A stretch of DNA of 64,000 nt from Bacillus sp. OV166 (GCF_900177675.1 NZ_FXWM01000001.1:2675001-2739000), one strand, 5' to 3'; shown: positions 33,226 through 42,793, counted from the stretch's first letter. Numbers and translations are program-made. Notes: generated by a model from the sequence alone, not told the origin.

Positions 33226-34500
33226 TTATTGAGAAATAGAATTTGATTGTGATATGGAGGTTGACTCCGGTACGCGAAGGAGGAGGATGCCTCCAATGAT
33301 GAAAAGAACAATTAAGCTAAACACACCGCTGTTGGTATTTCCGGTTATCTGTGCGGTGAATCCAACAAGGAATGGCCCTAAAATAGCTGCAAATTTATAA
33401 AAAATACTATAGAAGCCAAAGAACTCATTGGCGTTTTCTTTTGGAACTAGTTTCGCAAAGTAGGAGCGGCTTAGGGCCTGGATTCCACCTTGGGAGGAGG
33501 CAACGAGCATCGCCAAAATCCAAAAATCTAACGTAGTTTTTAAGAAATAAGCATACGTACAAATGATGATATAAACAAAAATTCCAACTAGCAGCATCGT
33601 TTTGCCTTTAAATTTATCGGCAAGCTTTCCAAATAAAATCGCGAATGGTGCAGCAACTACTTGTGTCGCAAACAAGATAATGAGTAGGTTAGTGGAAGTT
33701 ATTCCTAGGTCAGATCCGTATGCTGTAGACATGGTAATAATCGTATTCACTCCGTCAATATAAAAGAAATAGGCAATTAAAAACAGAAACAGTGGACGGT
33801 ACAATTTAATCTTCCTAAATGTTTTAACAAGCTGTTTAAAGCCATTGGAAATGGGATTTGGAACGGATTCTTTATAATAAACCTGTTTGACATTTTTTAG
33901 CATCGGAATCGTGAATAAGCCCCACCATAAGGCGGTAATCGCAAAAGCCGCTTTACTTGCAACCGTAACAGATATTGGGAGGATGTTTTGCTGCGATAAT
34001 ATAATCAGAGCAATGCTGATAATAAAGGGGATTGTACTTCCGATATACCCCATTGCATAGCCTTTTGATGAAATCTGGTTCATCCTCTCCTCAGTCGTTA
34101 CATCGACAAGAAAAGCATCATAGAAAATATTTGTTCCGCCAAAACCAATCACGGTAATCATGTAACAAATTAATAAAAATAGCCATTGATTACTAGGTAC
34201 GACAGCAAGCAGCAAGGTAAATACAATTCCTAATGAAAAGAAAAAGGTAAAAAATCGTTTCTTAAACCCCTTGAAATCCCCAATACTTCCTAAAATAGGT
34301 GCACAAATCGATATAAGCAGGGTGGCAAACGAATTAGCATAGCCCCAATAGGCAGTGGAAGTGGAAGCTTCAAGTCCCGCCTCGGTAGCTGCTGCTTTAA
34401 AATAAAGCGGAAAGATTGCGGTTGTGATTAGGATCGAATAAGCAGAGTTTGCCCAATCATATAACGCCCAGCTCTTTTCTTGCTTTGACATCCGACTCAT
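33226..34500 (-). CDS. MFS transporter, UMF1 family
   Basis: 424 aa with about 12 membrane helices. The N-terminus SWALYDWANSAYSILI and the loop SKGYAMGYIGS are typical of the UMF1 (Atg22-like) branch of the major facilitator superfamily. Substrate is unknown in bacteria. The start overlaps the upstream phosphodiesterase gene by 4 bp, so the pair is an operon and the transporter may import or export a product of that enzyme. Confidence 0.88.
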   Translation of the reverse strand: MSRMSKQEKSWALYDWANSAYSILITTAIFPLYFKAAATEAGLEASTSTAYWGYANSFATLLISICAPILGSIGDFKGFKKRFFTFFFSLGIVFTLLLAVVPSNQWLFLLICYMITVIGFGGTNIFYDAFLVDVTTEERMNQISSKGYAMGYIGSTIPFIISIALIILSQQNILPISVTVASKAAFAITALWWGLFTIPMLKNVKQVYYKESVPNPISNGFKQLVKTFRKIKLYRPLFLFLIAYFFYIDGVNTIITMSTAYGSDLGITSTNLLIILFATQVVAAPFAILFGKLADKFKGKTMLLVGIFVYIIICTYAYFLKTTLDFWILAMLVASSQGGIQALSRSYFAKLVPKENANEFFGFYSIFYKFAAILGPFLVGFTAQITGNTNSGVFSLIVLFIIGGILLLRVPESTSISQSNSISQ

Positions 34501-35822
34501 AGATTTTCCCCCTTTTCATTCTTCAACATTTCTTCTATCGTCCTTCCATCTGTCTGGCCTAAATTTACTCCTAGAAGCCTTGCAAATGTTGGACCTTCAT
34601 CAATGAGACGGATAGAAGGCAGGGTGATTGATTTTATCCCTTTTCCAGCTGCCATAAAAATGGTTCCATAATTTTCTTTCTCAGGTGAATAGCCATGACA
34701 GGCCAAGGTGTATTTATGATCCGCGTTTACGTCCTCCTTCGTGATCGTTTTGATGAACTCCCCTTCGAAGTCTTCTAAAAAGAAAAATCCTCTTTGGGCT
34801 TCAACCATAAAGGAACATGTTCCATCTGCGCCTTTTTCAGCCGCTTGTTCCCCTGTGAGAACGTTTTCAATCCCGTTTTTAGGATCAACATGTAAGGAAT
34901 CTAGCAATCGTCTTACGGTATCCTGTGTGGCGAAATCTTGTTTGTCTTTAATGTAAATATATGCAGAGCCATCACAACTTTTACAATATGCCTTCCAATT
35001 AATTATTTTTCCTTTTCCATAAGTGGTGATCAGATTTCGGTCATGAAAAAGAACATTTAGGTTGACGGCTTTATTTTCATCTAATGCACTATGATCACCT
35101 AGTGCAACCACAGTGGAATTCTCATAGATACCGCTTTCCTTTAAGGCCTCGATAATTCTGCCAAGTCGGCTATTGTGGCGGTCGATTGCCGCGAGTGCTT
35201 CCTCCGAAGAAAAACCATGGTAATGCCGCTGGGTATCTAAATCCGTAAAGTGGACCATCAATAAATTCGGCTTCTTGGTTTTAATGGTATCGACGGTTGA
35301 CTCCAAGACGAAGTCATCCAATTCCGGTTGACTAAGGCCTTTTCGGATATGCCCGTAACGTTTATTTAGATCCCACTGAAAGCGGGGACTTCCACTCATC
35401 AGTGAAACAAGAATTTGATTATGCCAAGGGCGGTTCGCAAAAATTTCGGGCATATTATAGTCAATTTTTGCTTTGGCTGTTACTGGCCATAATAAAGCAG
35501 CTGTAGTCATATTTGCCTTTCTTACTTCGTCATACAAGGTTGTTCCTCGAATACAATTTCTGAACCAGTTCCAATCAGGAGAAACCATGCCTGGCTGTAG
35601 AAGTGTGTTATTAATTACACCGTGGCGGTTCGGATAATTACCAGTGACAATCGTTGCATGACAAGGATAAGTGACGGAAGGGTAAATGGATTCGACTTTT
35701 TCTACATAGGTCCCATTTTTTAATAGGGTTTGAAAGTGTGGTAGTTCTTTTAACTTAGGAAAATCTAAGGCTGAAAGGCAATCAAATGAAATGATAATTA
35801 AATGGTCAGTCAGTCGTTTCAT
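34497..35822 (-). CDS. Alkaline-phosphatase-superfamily phosphodiesterase
   Basis: 441 aa, type I phosphodiesterase/nucleotide pyrophosphatase (ectonucleotide pyrophosphatase-like). Metal and nucleophile residues can be followed: Asp in ISFDCL, Thr nucleophile in SVTYPCHATIVTGNYPNRHGV, Asp/His in FTDLDTQRHYHG, Asp-His in LGDHSA and a last His in LACHGYSP. No obvious signal peptide, so likely intracellular or membrane-loosely bound. Divergent from the esterase gene at 35994. Substrate not determined. Confidence 0.9.
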   Translation of the reverse strand: MKRLTDHLIIISFDCLSALDFPKLKELPHFQTLLKNGTYVEKVESIYPSVTYPCHATIVTGNYPNRHGVINNTLLQPGMVSPDWNWFRNCIRGTTLYDEVRKANMTTAALLWPVTAKAKIDYNMPEIFANRPWHNQILVSLMSGSPRFQWDLNKRYGHIRKGLSQPELDDFVLESTVDTIKTKKPNLLMVHFTDLDTQRHYHGFSSEEALAAIDRHNSRLGRIIEALKESGIYENSTVVALGDHSALDENKAVNLNVLFHDRNLITTYGKGKIINWKAYCKSCDGSAYIYIKDKQDFATQDTVRRLLDSLHVDPKNGIENVLTGEQAAEKGADGTCSFMVEAQRGFFFLEDFEGEFIKTITKEDVNADHKYTLACHGYSPEKENYGTIFMAAGKGIKSITLPSIRLIDEGPTFARLLGVNLGQTDGRTIEEMLKNEKGENL

Positions 35823-35993
35823 AAATTGGAAAACCTCCGAAAATATCTACCTCTTACTACAATTGTACTACAGGTAGGCGGAAATGGAAGAATGGTTACA
35901 GAATATTTACAATATTGTTGAAAGCATTGATTTAATAGAAGGTTTTTCTAGTATAATGATATTAGCAAATTCTGGATTAATGGGGGTAAGTAG

Positions 35994-36908
35994 ATGCCAA
36001 GTATCCGAAGCTATTTTTTTGAAAAAGGGATTAAACTTTCGGTAAAAAGAGCATTAAAGAAGGGGATATCAGACCTGGCGAAGGATGAACAGCGGCAGAT
36101 GCTCGACACGGCTGCAAGAAAACTGGGAAAACTCCCAAAAAACTGCCAGGTTGAGCAACTTGAAATTGAAGGCTTGTACGCTGAGTGGCTTACTTCCAAA
36201 GACATCTTAGAAGATAGGGTGATCCTTTATTTACACGGTGGTGGTTATGCATTTTGCTCAGCCAATACCCACCGCCCACTAGCGGCTCGAATTGGGAAAG
36301 CGGCGGGTGTAAAGGTGTTATTTCCGGAGTATCGTCTAGCACCGGAGCATCCATTCCCAGCTGCAATCGAGGATGCTGTTACCGTGTACCGCTGGCTATT
36401 GCGACAAGGTTATGATTCCTCCAAGATTATTTTGGCAGGAGATTCTGCAGGAGGTGGCTTAAGCATTGCTGCCACTTTGGTCTTAAGGGATCAAAATGAA
36501 CCGTTACCGGCGGCCATTATTTGTCTTTCTCCTTGGGTCGATTTAACCAGCAGCGGGGAAAGTTACCGTAAAAACAAGGAAGTTGATCCCTATTTAAGTG
36601 TGCAAGGTGTAAGGGATGCAGCACTAATGTATGCGGGGAATGAGAATTCCCTCAACCATCCGCTCGTATCACCTGTCTTTGCAGACTTGACCGGGCTTCC
36701 GCCATTATTCATCCAAGCAGGGAATCATGAGATCTTGCAAAGCGATGCAGAATTGCTCGCCACACAAGCACGTCATGCAGGTGTTGATGTCACTTTTAAA
36801 GTATGGGACAAGATGTGGCATGTCTGGCAAATTAGTGGTGATACTTTACCTGAAGCGAAAAAGGCTGTAAGTGAAATAGGGAATTACCTAAAGAAAACCT
36901 TCCAATAA
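35994..36908 (+). CDS. Alpha/beta hydrolase, hormone-sensitive-lipase (acetyl esterase) family
   Basis: 304 aa carboxylesterase. The oxyanion-hole motif HGGGYAF (residues ~78-84) and the nucleophile GDSAGG (Ser ~151) are typical of the HSL group; the acid Asp is in the VDPYLS/LQSDAEL region and His in DKMWHVW (~271). No signal peptide. Preferred acyl chain unknown but family members favour short esters. ATG 35994 has GGGGGTAAG upstream; a TATAAT at about 35951-35956 may be its -10. Terminator at 36964-36994. Confidence 0.9.
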   Translation: MPSIRSYFFEKGIKLSVKRALKKGISDLAKDEQRQMLDTAARKLGKLPKNCQVEQLEIEGLYAEWLTSKDILEDRVILYLHGGGYAFCSANTHRPLAARIGKAAGVKVLFPEYRLAPEHPFPAAIEDAVTVYRWLLRQGYDSSKIILAGDSAGGGLSIAATLVLRDQNEPLPAAIICLSPWVDLTSSGESYRKNKEVDPYLSVQGVRDAALMYAGNENSLNHPLVSPVFADLTGLPPLFIQAGNHEILQSDAELLATQARHAGVDVTFKVWDKMWHVWQISGDTLPEAKKAVSEIGNYLKKTFQ

Positions 36909-36963
36909 TTTTTTTAAGCATACCTTGGCCAGATATTGGGTCCAAGTTATAAACGAAAATCTG

Positions 36964-36996
36964 AGAACTCCTGAGATCCTGAATCAGGAGTTCTTT
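36964..36996 (+). terminator. Terminator after esterase gene
   Basis: Perfect 11-bp stem AGAACTCCTGA (36964-36974) / TCAGGAGTTCT (36984-36994), short T run. Confidence 0.75.
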
Positions 36997-37110
36997 CACG
37001 TGTTGATAACAATAATTCAACCTATGAACTTTATGAACAAAATGGTAGTTAAGTTTTTAATGCTGTTTAAATGAATAATCTATGAAAACCTCAAAATTTT
37101 TGTAAAATTA

Positions 37111-37124
37111 AGAAAACGTTTACA
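37111..37124 (+). promoter_or_regulatory. Probable CcpA cre box before tctC
   Basis: AGAAAACGTTTACA matches the cre consensus TGWAARCGYTWWCW at 13 of 14 positions. It lies 14 bp before the tctC start, where CcpA binding would block transcription (catabolite repression). Confidence 0.65.
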
Positions 37125-37138
37125 AAGGGGGAAATGAA

Positions 37139-38167
37139 ATGTTTTCTATCAAAAGAATTTCAGCAGTAATGTGTGCAGGAGCATTGGCATTAAGTTTGGG
37201 GGCTTGCAGCAGTAAGGAAACAGCGAGTACAAGTAAAAAAGAGGAAGGAACCGGTTATCCAACAAAGGCTATTAGTGTCATTGCACCATCAGGAGCAGGT
37301 GGTGGCTGGGATTTAACAGCCCGCTCGTTTACAAAAGTGTTAAATGAAACAAAGCTAGTTAAGCAGCCGCTAACAGTTGAGAACAAGCCTGGGGGCGGAG
37401 GGGCAGTTTTTATGGCCGAATATGCAACCCAGCAAGTGGAAAATAATGACATGCTGTTTGTCAATTCACCGCCGATTATTATCAACAATTTAAAGAAAGA
37501 AGGAAACAGTCCGTACGGTTATAAGAATACCACACCATTAGCACAACTTACGAAAGACTATGGAGCAATAGTTGTTAAAGCCGATTCCAAATTTAAAGAT
37601 TTAAAATCGGTTTTGGAAGAAGTAAAGAAGGATCCTAGTAAGTTGACTTTTGCTGGTGGCTCAGCACCAGGTTCGATGGATCATTTAGTTTCCATTTTAC
37701 CAGCCTATAAATATGGGGTTGACCCAACCAAAATTAAATACGTTTCCTATGATGGCGGTGGCGAAGCGATTACCGCATTACTTGGAGGAAACGCAGATGT
37801 AATTGGGACGGATGCCTCTAGTGTAAAAGAGTTTCTTAAGGCTGGCAAAGTAAGGGTGCTGGCGATTACATCCACTGAACGCTTATCAGGTGACTTTAAA
37901 GATGTTCCAACAGCGAAGGAACAAGGTGTCGATGCAGAATTTACGATTTGGCGTGGTGTATTTGGTCCAGAAAAAATGTCCGAAGAAGCAAAAGGTTATT
38001 GGGAAAAAACCATTGATAAATTAGTTCAATCATCTGAATGGAAAAAAGAAGTCGAGACACAAGGCTGGGAATTAGAGTATAAAAATGGGGCAGATTTTAA
38101 AAAGTTTTTAGAAGATCAGGAATCACAAGTACAACAATTATTAGAAGCATTAGGAATGCAGAAGTAG
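37139..38167 (+). CDS. tctC: Tripartite tricarboxylate transporter, solute-binding lipoprotein
   Basis: 342 aa periplasmic-type binding protein, here a lipoprotein: signal with lipobox LGAC (Cys23). The mature part has the TctC hallmark APSGAGGGWDLTAR (~50-63), FVNSPP, FAGGSAPGSMDHL and a C-terminal W-K-K-E-V. It should capture a carboxylate (citrate- or tricarballylate-like) for the TctBA permease that follows. AAAGGGGG precedes ATG 37139. The stop codon lies in the first unit of a hexanucleotide repeat. Confidence 0.92.
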   Translation: MFSIKRISAVMCAGALALSLGACSSKETASTSKKEEGTGYPTKAISVIAPSGAGGGWDLTARSFTKVLNETKLVKQPLTVENKPGGGGAVFMAEYATQQVENNDMLFVNSPPIIINNLKKEGNSPYGYKNTTPLAQLTKDYGAIVVKADSKFKDLKSVLEEVKKDPSKLTFAGGSAPGSMDHLVSILPAYKYGVDPTKIKYVSYDGGGEAITALLGGNADVIGTDASSVKEFLKAGKVRVLAITSTERLSGDFKDVPTAKEQGVDAEFTIWRGVFGPEKMSEEAKGYWEKTIDKLVQSSEWKKEVETQGWELEYKNGADFKKFLEDQESQVQQLLEALGMQK

Positions 38168-38190
38168 AAGTAGAAGTAGAAGTAGAAGTA
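38161..38190 (+). repeat. Hexanucleotide microsatellite (GAAGTA)5
   Basis: Five perfect GAAGTA units immediately after the last coding codons of tctC. In the tctC frame each unit reads K-stop-type codons, so length change would leave the protein end unchanged. Confidence 0.8.
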
Positions 38191-38198
38191 ATCCAAGA

Positions 38199-38232
38199 GG
38201 GAAGGAACGACTTTCTCCTTCCCTTTCATTTT
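38199..38232 (+). terminator. Hairpin between tctC and tctB
   Basis: Perfect 8-bp stem GGGAAGGA (38199-38206) / TCCTTCCC (38216-38223) then TTTCATTTT. It would cut expression of the permease genes relative to the binding protein, the usual stoichiometry for such systems. Confidence 0.7.
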
Positions 38233-38260
38233 AAAAACGCACGGATTGGGGGGATTGCGG

Positions 38261-38713
38261 ATGGACATTAAATTTGATCGCATCGCTGCTATAGTGTTTC
38301 TAGCTGTAGGAGTCCTATTTATTATCGGAAGCAGAAGTATTGCAAGCTCTTCGTATGGAAGTGTAGTCGGTCCAGATATTTTTCCATTTTTTCTGGGGGT
38401 TTTGCTGACGATCTTAAGTATTCGCTTATTTTATGAAACCTTTAATGGAAAAACGCAGGAAAAGAAAAAAGAAAAATTGCAGTATAAGCCTTTTTTAATC
38501 ATATTGGCAGCCACATTAATCTATATTTTGACGCTAGAATCAGTTGGTTATGTGATCACAACATTTTTATTTCTTTTTGTCTGCTTTCAGACAATGGAAC
38601 GTGCTAAATGGCTGACCTCACTAATAATCGCTGGATGTTTTTCGGGCCTTGTCTATTTCATATTTGTCGAAATATTAAAAGGAACGCTTCCAGGCTGGCC
38701 AATTTGGTTTTAG
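38261..38713 (+). CDS. tctB: Tripartite tricarboxylate transporter, small membrane subunit
   Basis: 150 aa with four hydrophobic helices; start ATG 38261 after GGGGGGAT (upstream ATG-like codon at 38246 lacks spacing). The TctB fold is poorly conserved, but length, helix pattern (IAAIVFLAVGVLFIIG, FPFFLGVLLTILSI, PFLIILAATLIYILTL, C-terminal helix ending GTLPGWPIWF) and the position between tctC and tctA leave little doubt. Confidence 0.88.
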   Translation: MDIKFDRIAAIVFLAVGVLFIIGSRSIASSSYGSVVGPDIFPFFLGVLLTILSIRLFYETFNGKTQEKKKEKLQYKPFLIILAATLIYILTLESVGYVITTFLFLFVCFQTMERAKWLTSLIIAGCFSGLVYFIFVEILKGTLPGWPIWF

Positions 38714-38725
38714 TCAATTAAGTTA

Positions 38726-38740
38726 TGGTGTCAGGCACCA
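38726..38740. repeat. Dispersed palindrome TGGTGTCAGGCACCA, copy 2
   Basis: Exact copy of the 15-bp dyad, inside the tct operon between tctB and tctA. Confidence 0.75.
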
Positions 38741-38769
38741 TGTTTCTTGGAAGGAAAGGGGGATATGTA

Positions 38770-40296
38770 ATGAATACTCTTGATTATTTGATGCACGGAT
38801 TCGGTTCGGCACTTATTTGGTATAATTTACTTTTTGCATTTGTTGGAGTTTTGATTGGGACAGCCGTTGGGGTGTTACCGGGGATTGGTCCGATGAGCGG
38901 CGTTGCTTTGCTTATTCCTGTTACCGCTTCCATTACGGGAGGACTTCCTCCTGAACAAGCCGCAACTAGTGCCATCATTCTACTCGCTGGTGTCTACTAC
39001 GGAGCCATGTATGGTGGATCAACCACTTCTATTCTATTAAATACTCCTGGCGAGTCATCGTCAGTAGTGACAACATTAGATGGTTATCAGATGGCAAAGA
39101 AAGGACGAGCGGGTAGTGCGTTATCGATTGCGGCAATTGGGTCGTTTGTGGCTGGAATCTTCACGTTGGTCGCACTAATTGCCTTAGCGGAACCATTGTC
39201 AAATCTAGCACTTAAATTTGGTCCTGCTGAATATTTCTCTCTGATGCTCTTAGGACTAGGCGCTGTTAGCGGATTGGCAGGAAAGTCCGTTACGAAAGCC
39301 TTAATTATGACGGTAAGTGGGCTGCTCCTTGCTACGATCGGAATTGACAATGTTTCTGGGATAGGCCGTTTTACCTTTGATATCCCTTGGTTATACCAAG
39401 GGATTGAATTCTTGACCATTGCCGTAGGTTTGTTTGCCCTTGGCGAGGTGTTTAAGACAATCTTAGAAAAAGATGAAGAAGATACACAAATGGCAAAGAT
39501 TAATAATTTACTGCCTTCAAAAGAAGAGTTGAAAGAATCGGCTGGACCGATCGCCAGAGGATCCATCTTAGGTTTTTTTATCGGGATTTTACCCGGAGCA
39601 GGGGCTACTCTAGCATCCTTTTTTTCTTACATTTTAGAAAAGAAGATCTCCAAAGACCCCTCAAAATTTGGAACTGGAGCGATTGCTGGTGTGGCAGCAC
39701 CAGAATCTGCGAATAATGCCGCATCAGGTGGAGCGATGATCCCATTGTTAACATTAGGAATTCCGGGCTCCGGCACAACTGCCATCCTGATGGGGGCACT
39801 GATGATGTATAACGTACAGCCAGGTCCGTTATTATTCGAAGATCATCCCCAGGTTGCATGGGGGTTGATTGCGAGTATGTTTATTGGAAATATCATGCTG
39901 TTAATACTCAACCTCCCGCTTGTTAAGGTATTTGCAAAAATCATTCAGACACCCAAGCAATATTTGATTCCAATCATTATTGCCATCTCTATTTTCGGAG
40001 TTTATGCGGTTCAAGTTTCGATTAATGATCTGTTGCTTCTATTAGGATGCGGTTTAGTTGGCTACTTTCTTAATAAACATGATTACCCGATTGCACCATT
40101 GGTGTTAGGACTTGTACTAGGTCCAATGATTGAGAATAACCTGCGAAGAGCCTTAACGATTTCAAATGGAGATTTTGGACCCTTTTTCACACGTCCTATC
40201 TCATTAAGTTTCTTAATTATGACCGTTCTTTGGTTGGTTATTCCGGTCATAATGAAGATGAGAGGAAAAAATGTCGTTATTAACGAAGAAGGATAA
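38770..40296 (+). CDS. tctA: Tripartite tricarboxylate transporter, large permease subunit
   Basis: 508 aa, about 11-12 membrane helices. Conserved TctA blocks: GVLPGIGPMSGVALLIPVT (near residue 37), YYGAMYGGSTTSILLNTPGE (~78), GILPGAGATLASFFSY and AAPESANNAASGGAMIPLLTLGIPGSGTTA, described in parts. It forms the sodium- or proton-driven channel with TctB. Start ATG 38770 has GGAAAGGGGG upstream; an in-frame start at 38725 would run through the palindrome and is not used. A strong terminator follows. Confidence 0.93.
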   Translation: MNTLDYLMHGFGSALIWYNLLFAFVGVLIGTAVGVLPGIGPMSGVALLIPVTASITGGLPPEQAATSAIILLAGVYYGAMYGGSTTSILLNTPGESSSVVTTLDGYQMAKKGRAGSALSIAAIGSFVAGIFTLVALIALAEPLSNLALKFGPAEYFSLMLLGLGAVSGLAGKSVTKALIMTVSGLLLATIGIDNVSGIGRFTFDIPWLYQGIEFLTIAVGLFALGEVFKTILEKDEEDTQMAKINNLLPSKEELKESAGPIARGSILGFFIGILPGAGATLASFFSYILEKKISKDPSKFGTGAIAGVAAPESANNAASGGAMIPLLTLGIPGSGTTAILMGALMMYNVQPGPLLFEDHPQVAWGLIASMFIGNIMLLILNLPLVKVFAKIIQTPKQYLIPIIIAISIFGVYAVQVSINDLLLLLGCGLVGYFLNKHDYPIAPLVLGLVLGPMIENNLRRALTISNGDFGPFFTRPISLSFLIMTVLWLVIPVIMKMRGKNVVINEEG

Positions 40297-40320
40297 TCTT
40301 TTTAAAGTTCTGATTATTGC

Positions 40321-40351
40321 AAAAAACCCCTTTTTTTAAGGGGTTTTTTTC
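40321..40351 (+). terminator. Terminator of tctCBA
   Basis: AAAAAACCCC (40321-40330) / GGGGTTTTTT (40340-40350); a symmetrical, strong hairpin. Confidence 0.85.
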
Positions 40352-40377
40352 TATATGATAAATGTAGAGGTGTTTGT

Positions 40378-42003
40378 ATGCGATTACATACGAAATTAAT
40401 GTTAGGTATTTTTATATTAATCCTCCTAATTGGCGGGGTTTTTGAAATAACTTTTAAAAATATTATGGAATCCAATCTTAAGCACGAAAAAGGGACGAAG
40501 GCCTTATCGGTGGCACAGTCCATCTCAAATATGCCAGATATTCAAAAAGCCTTTTCTAGTTCCAATCCTGCTGCTAGTATACAACCGATCGCAGAAAAAA
40601 TTAGAAAACAGGTTGGAGCGGAATTTATTGTTATCGGGAATCGAAAGGAGATTCGCTATTCACATCCAGACCCGAACCGATTAGGACAAAAAATGGTTGG
40701 CGGAGATAATGATCGAGTCTTTAAAGGAGAATCGGTTATCTCAGAATCGATTGGAACCCTTGGGCCTTCCTTGAGAGGAAAAGCACCCATATTTAGTGAT
40801 GGCGAAGTTATTGGAGTGGTTTCAGTAGGATATCTTCAAACGGATATTAATAAAGAAGTTTCAAAGATTAGAAGAAAAATCTTTATGGTAACAATGATTA
40901 TATTACTGGGAGGATTACTAGCCGCATTATTAATCTCCTTAAATATTAAGAGAGCGATTTTCGGACTAGAACCAAAAGAAATAGCTTGGATGTACCAGGA
41001 GAAACATGCCATATTAGAATCCATCCATGAAGGAATTATCGCTGTCGATACGAATGGGCGAATAACTGTAGTCAATGAAACCGCACATAAATTTCTTAAT
41101 GTTCCGAAAGAGGTCCTTCTCCGTGGAAAAAGAATTGAAGATGTACTTGAAAATACGCATCTATATGAAGTTGTTCGAACGGGTCTTGCGGAGTATGATC
41201 GGGAATTTGCCATTTTTGGAGAGGTATTTTTGGTTAATCGTATTCCTATTTTTAATAAAAAGGGAGAAGTAATTGGAGCAGTTGCTAGCTTCAGAAACAA
41301 GTCAGAGCTTTCCAATCTGATTCAGGAATTGTCCCATGTAAAAGCATATGCTGAAGGACTAAGGGCACAGACACATGAATATTCCAATCGTCTTTACACA
41401 CTTCTTGGCTTGATTCAGCTTGGTTCTTATAAAGAAGCGATTGATTTTATTTCAAGGGAAGTGGATGTCGCGCAAGGTTTCATAAGCTTCCTAATGAAGG
41501 AAATTCCTGACCCGATCATTGCCGGTTTTATTTTAGGTAAGGTCAGTTTATCGAGCGAGTTAAAAATCAATTTTACAATAGACCGAGAGAGCAGCTTTAT
41601 GGATGTTCCAGCGGAAATCAGTAGGGATACGTTAGTCACAATTATAGGTAACCTTGTCAATAATGCCTTCGATGCTGTAAGAGAAAATGGTAAGGAAGAA
41701 AAAAGAGTTTCTTTGTTTTTAACTGACCTGGGAAAAGAATTGATTATTGAAATAGAAGATAACGGCAAAGGCATTGACCCGATCCTTAGTGAACAAATTT
41801 TTCAAGATGGATTTTCAACGAAAAACCGTCAAAGCAATGCGGGGATTGGGTTAAGTCTTGTTAAGAAAGCCATAAAGGACTTAGGGGGATATATCACCTT
41901 TTCCTCGAATGAAGGAGCAGGGACCATTTTCACAGTAGCGATACCAAAAAGCAGGGGGTGTTTGAATGAAGCAGAACCCGGATATAGAAGTGTTAATTGT
42001 TGA
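40378..42003 (+). CDS. Sensor histidine kinase, CitA/DcuS type
   Basis: 541 aa: membrane helix 1 (~9-27), extracellular PAS-like (PASTA/PDC) domain with the carboxylate-sensor look (VGAEFIVIGNRKEIRYSHPDPNRLG, described in part), helix 2 (~168-190), cytoplasmic PAS (~215-320), then a DHp-like HTHEYSNRL (His near 336) and HATPase motifs NNAFDAV, EDNGKGID and NAGIGLSLV. It fits sensors of C4-dicarboxylates/citrate. Located right after tctCBA and overlapping the regulator gene by 38 bp, so it very probably controls that transporter in response to its substrate. Confidence 0.9.
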   Translation: MRLHTKLMLGIFILILLIGGVFEITFKNIMESNLKHEKGTKALSVAQSISNMPDIQKAFSSSNPAASIQPIAEKIRKQVGAEFIVIGNRKEIRYSHPDPNRLGQKMVGGDNDRVFKGESVISESIGTLGPSLRGKAPIFSDGEVIGVVSVGYLQTDINKEVSKIRRKIFMVTMIILLGGLLAALLISLNIKRAIFGLEPKEIAWMYQEKHAILESIHEGIIAVDTNGRITVVNETAHKFLNVPKEVLLRGKRIEDVLENTHLYEVVRTGLAEYDREFAIFGEVFLVNRIPIFNKKGEVIGAVASFRNKSELSNLIQELSHVKAYAEGLRAQTHEYSNRLYTLLGLIQLGSYKEAIDFISREVDVAQGFISFLMKEIPDPIIAGFILGKVSLSSELKINFTIDRESSFMDVPAEISRDTLVTIIGNLVNNAFDAVRENGKEEKRVSLFLTDLGKELIIEIEDNGKGIDPILSEQIFQDGFSTKNRQSNAGIGLSLVKKAIKDLGGYITFSSNEGAGTIFTVAIPKSRGCLNEAEPGYRSVNC

Positions 42004-42694
42004 GGATGACTTACGAATTGCAGAAATTCAAAAACGATTTATTGAACAGATTGCTGGTTTTCAAACGATAGGAATTGCGGCAAGTTATCAAGAAGCAAAG
42101 ACCTATATTGATCTACTACAGCCAGACCTTCTCTTGCTGGATGTATATTTTCCAGACATGAATGGAATTGATTTACTTAAAGAAACAAAGCAGCAAAATA
42201 AACAAATGGATGTAATCATGATTACAGCCACAAAAGAGATTCATAAGGTTCAAGAGGCAATTAGTATAGGTGTGTTTGATTATATCATTAAACCAGTGAT
42301 TTTCGAGAGATTCAAACAATCATTGCTTAGGTATCAGGAATTTCATACCAAGCTAGTTGAATTGAGGAATGAAAATCTTCATGTCACCCAAAAACAGGTG
42401 GACAAGCTGCTGCGAAAAGAAATTGATCGATCCCTTAGCGAGAAAGCTTATTTGCCGAAGGGAATTGATCCGCTTACACTTGAAAAGGTTTTGGATGTCC
42501 TGTCGAAAGTCGACTTCGGATTAACAGCAGAATTTGTCGCCAAAGAAATAGGCGTAAGCAGGACAACAGCAAGAAGGTATCTTGAACATCTCATGTCAGA
42601 GGAAAAAATTGCAGCAGATTTAGCTTACGGATCGGTGGGCCGTCCTGAACGTGTCTATTTGGTTAGAGGTGCATCCAAACAGCATAATCACTAA
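41966..42694 (+). CDS. Response regulator, CitB/DctR type
   Basis: 242 aa. Receiver domain: acidic VEDD (residues ~11-14), phosphoacceptor Asp in LLLLDVYFPDMNG (~58), Thr in MITAT and Lys in IIKPV. C-terminal HTH (VAKEIGVSRTTARRYLEHL) followed by GRPERVY is typical of the CitT/DctR family. Partner of the overlapping histidine kinase; likely target is the tctC promoter. Its terminator was invaded by the IS1182-like element. Confidence 0.92.
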   Translation: MKQNPDIEVLIVEDDLRIAEIQKRFIEQIAGFQTIGIAASYQEAKTYIDLLQPDLLLLDVYFPDMNGIDLLKETKQQNKQMDVIMITATKEIHKVQEAISIGVFDYIIKPVIFERFKQSLLRYQEFHTKLVELRNENLHVTQKQVDKLLRKEIDRSLSEKAYLPKGIDPLTLEKVLDVLSKVDFGLTAEFVAKEIGVSRTTARRYLEHLMSEEKIAADLAYGSVGRPERVYLVRGASKQHNH

Positions 42695-42701
42695 AAAGGA
42701 A

Positions 42702-42724
42702 GAAGGCTCTAATGGAGAGCCTTC
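42702..42724. repeat. Left copy of 23-bp target duplication (terminator stem)
   Basis: GAAGGCTCT...AGAGCCTTC, 23 bp, exactly repeated at 44463-44485 on the other side of the IS. It is itself a stem-loop: the original terminator of the response regulator. Confidence 0.85.
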
Positions 42725-42726
42725 CA

Positions 42727-42773
42727 GACTGTCGACAAATCCGAAAAACTTGGGTTTGCCGGCAGTCTTTTTT
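42727..42773 (+). terminator. Hairpin terminator in the IS left end
   Basis: GACTG (42727-42731) pairs with CAGTC (42763-42767) in a long imperfect stem followed by T6. It stops transcripts entering from the response regulator. Confidence 0.65.
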
Positions 42774-42793
42774 ATGTCTTTGTTAAATTGTTT

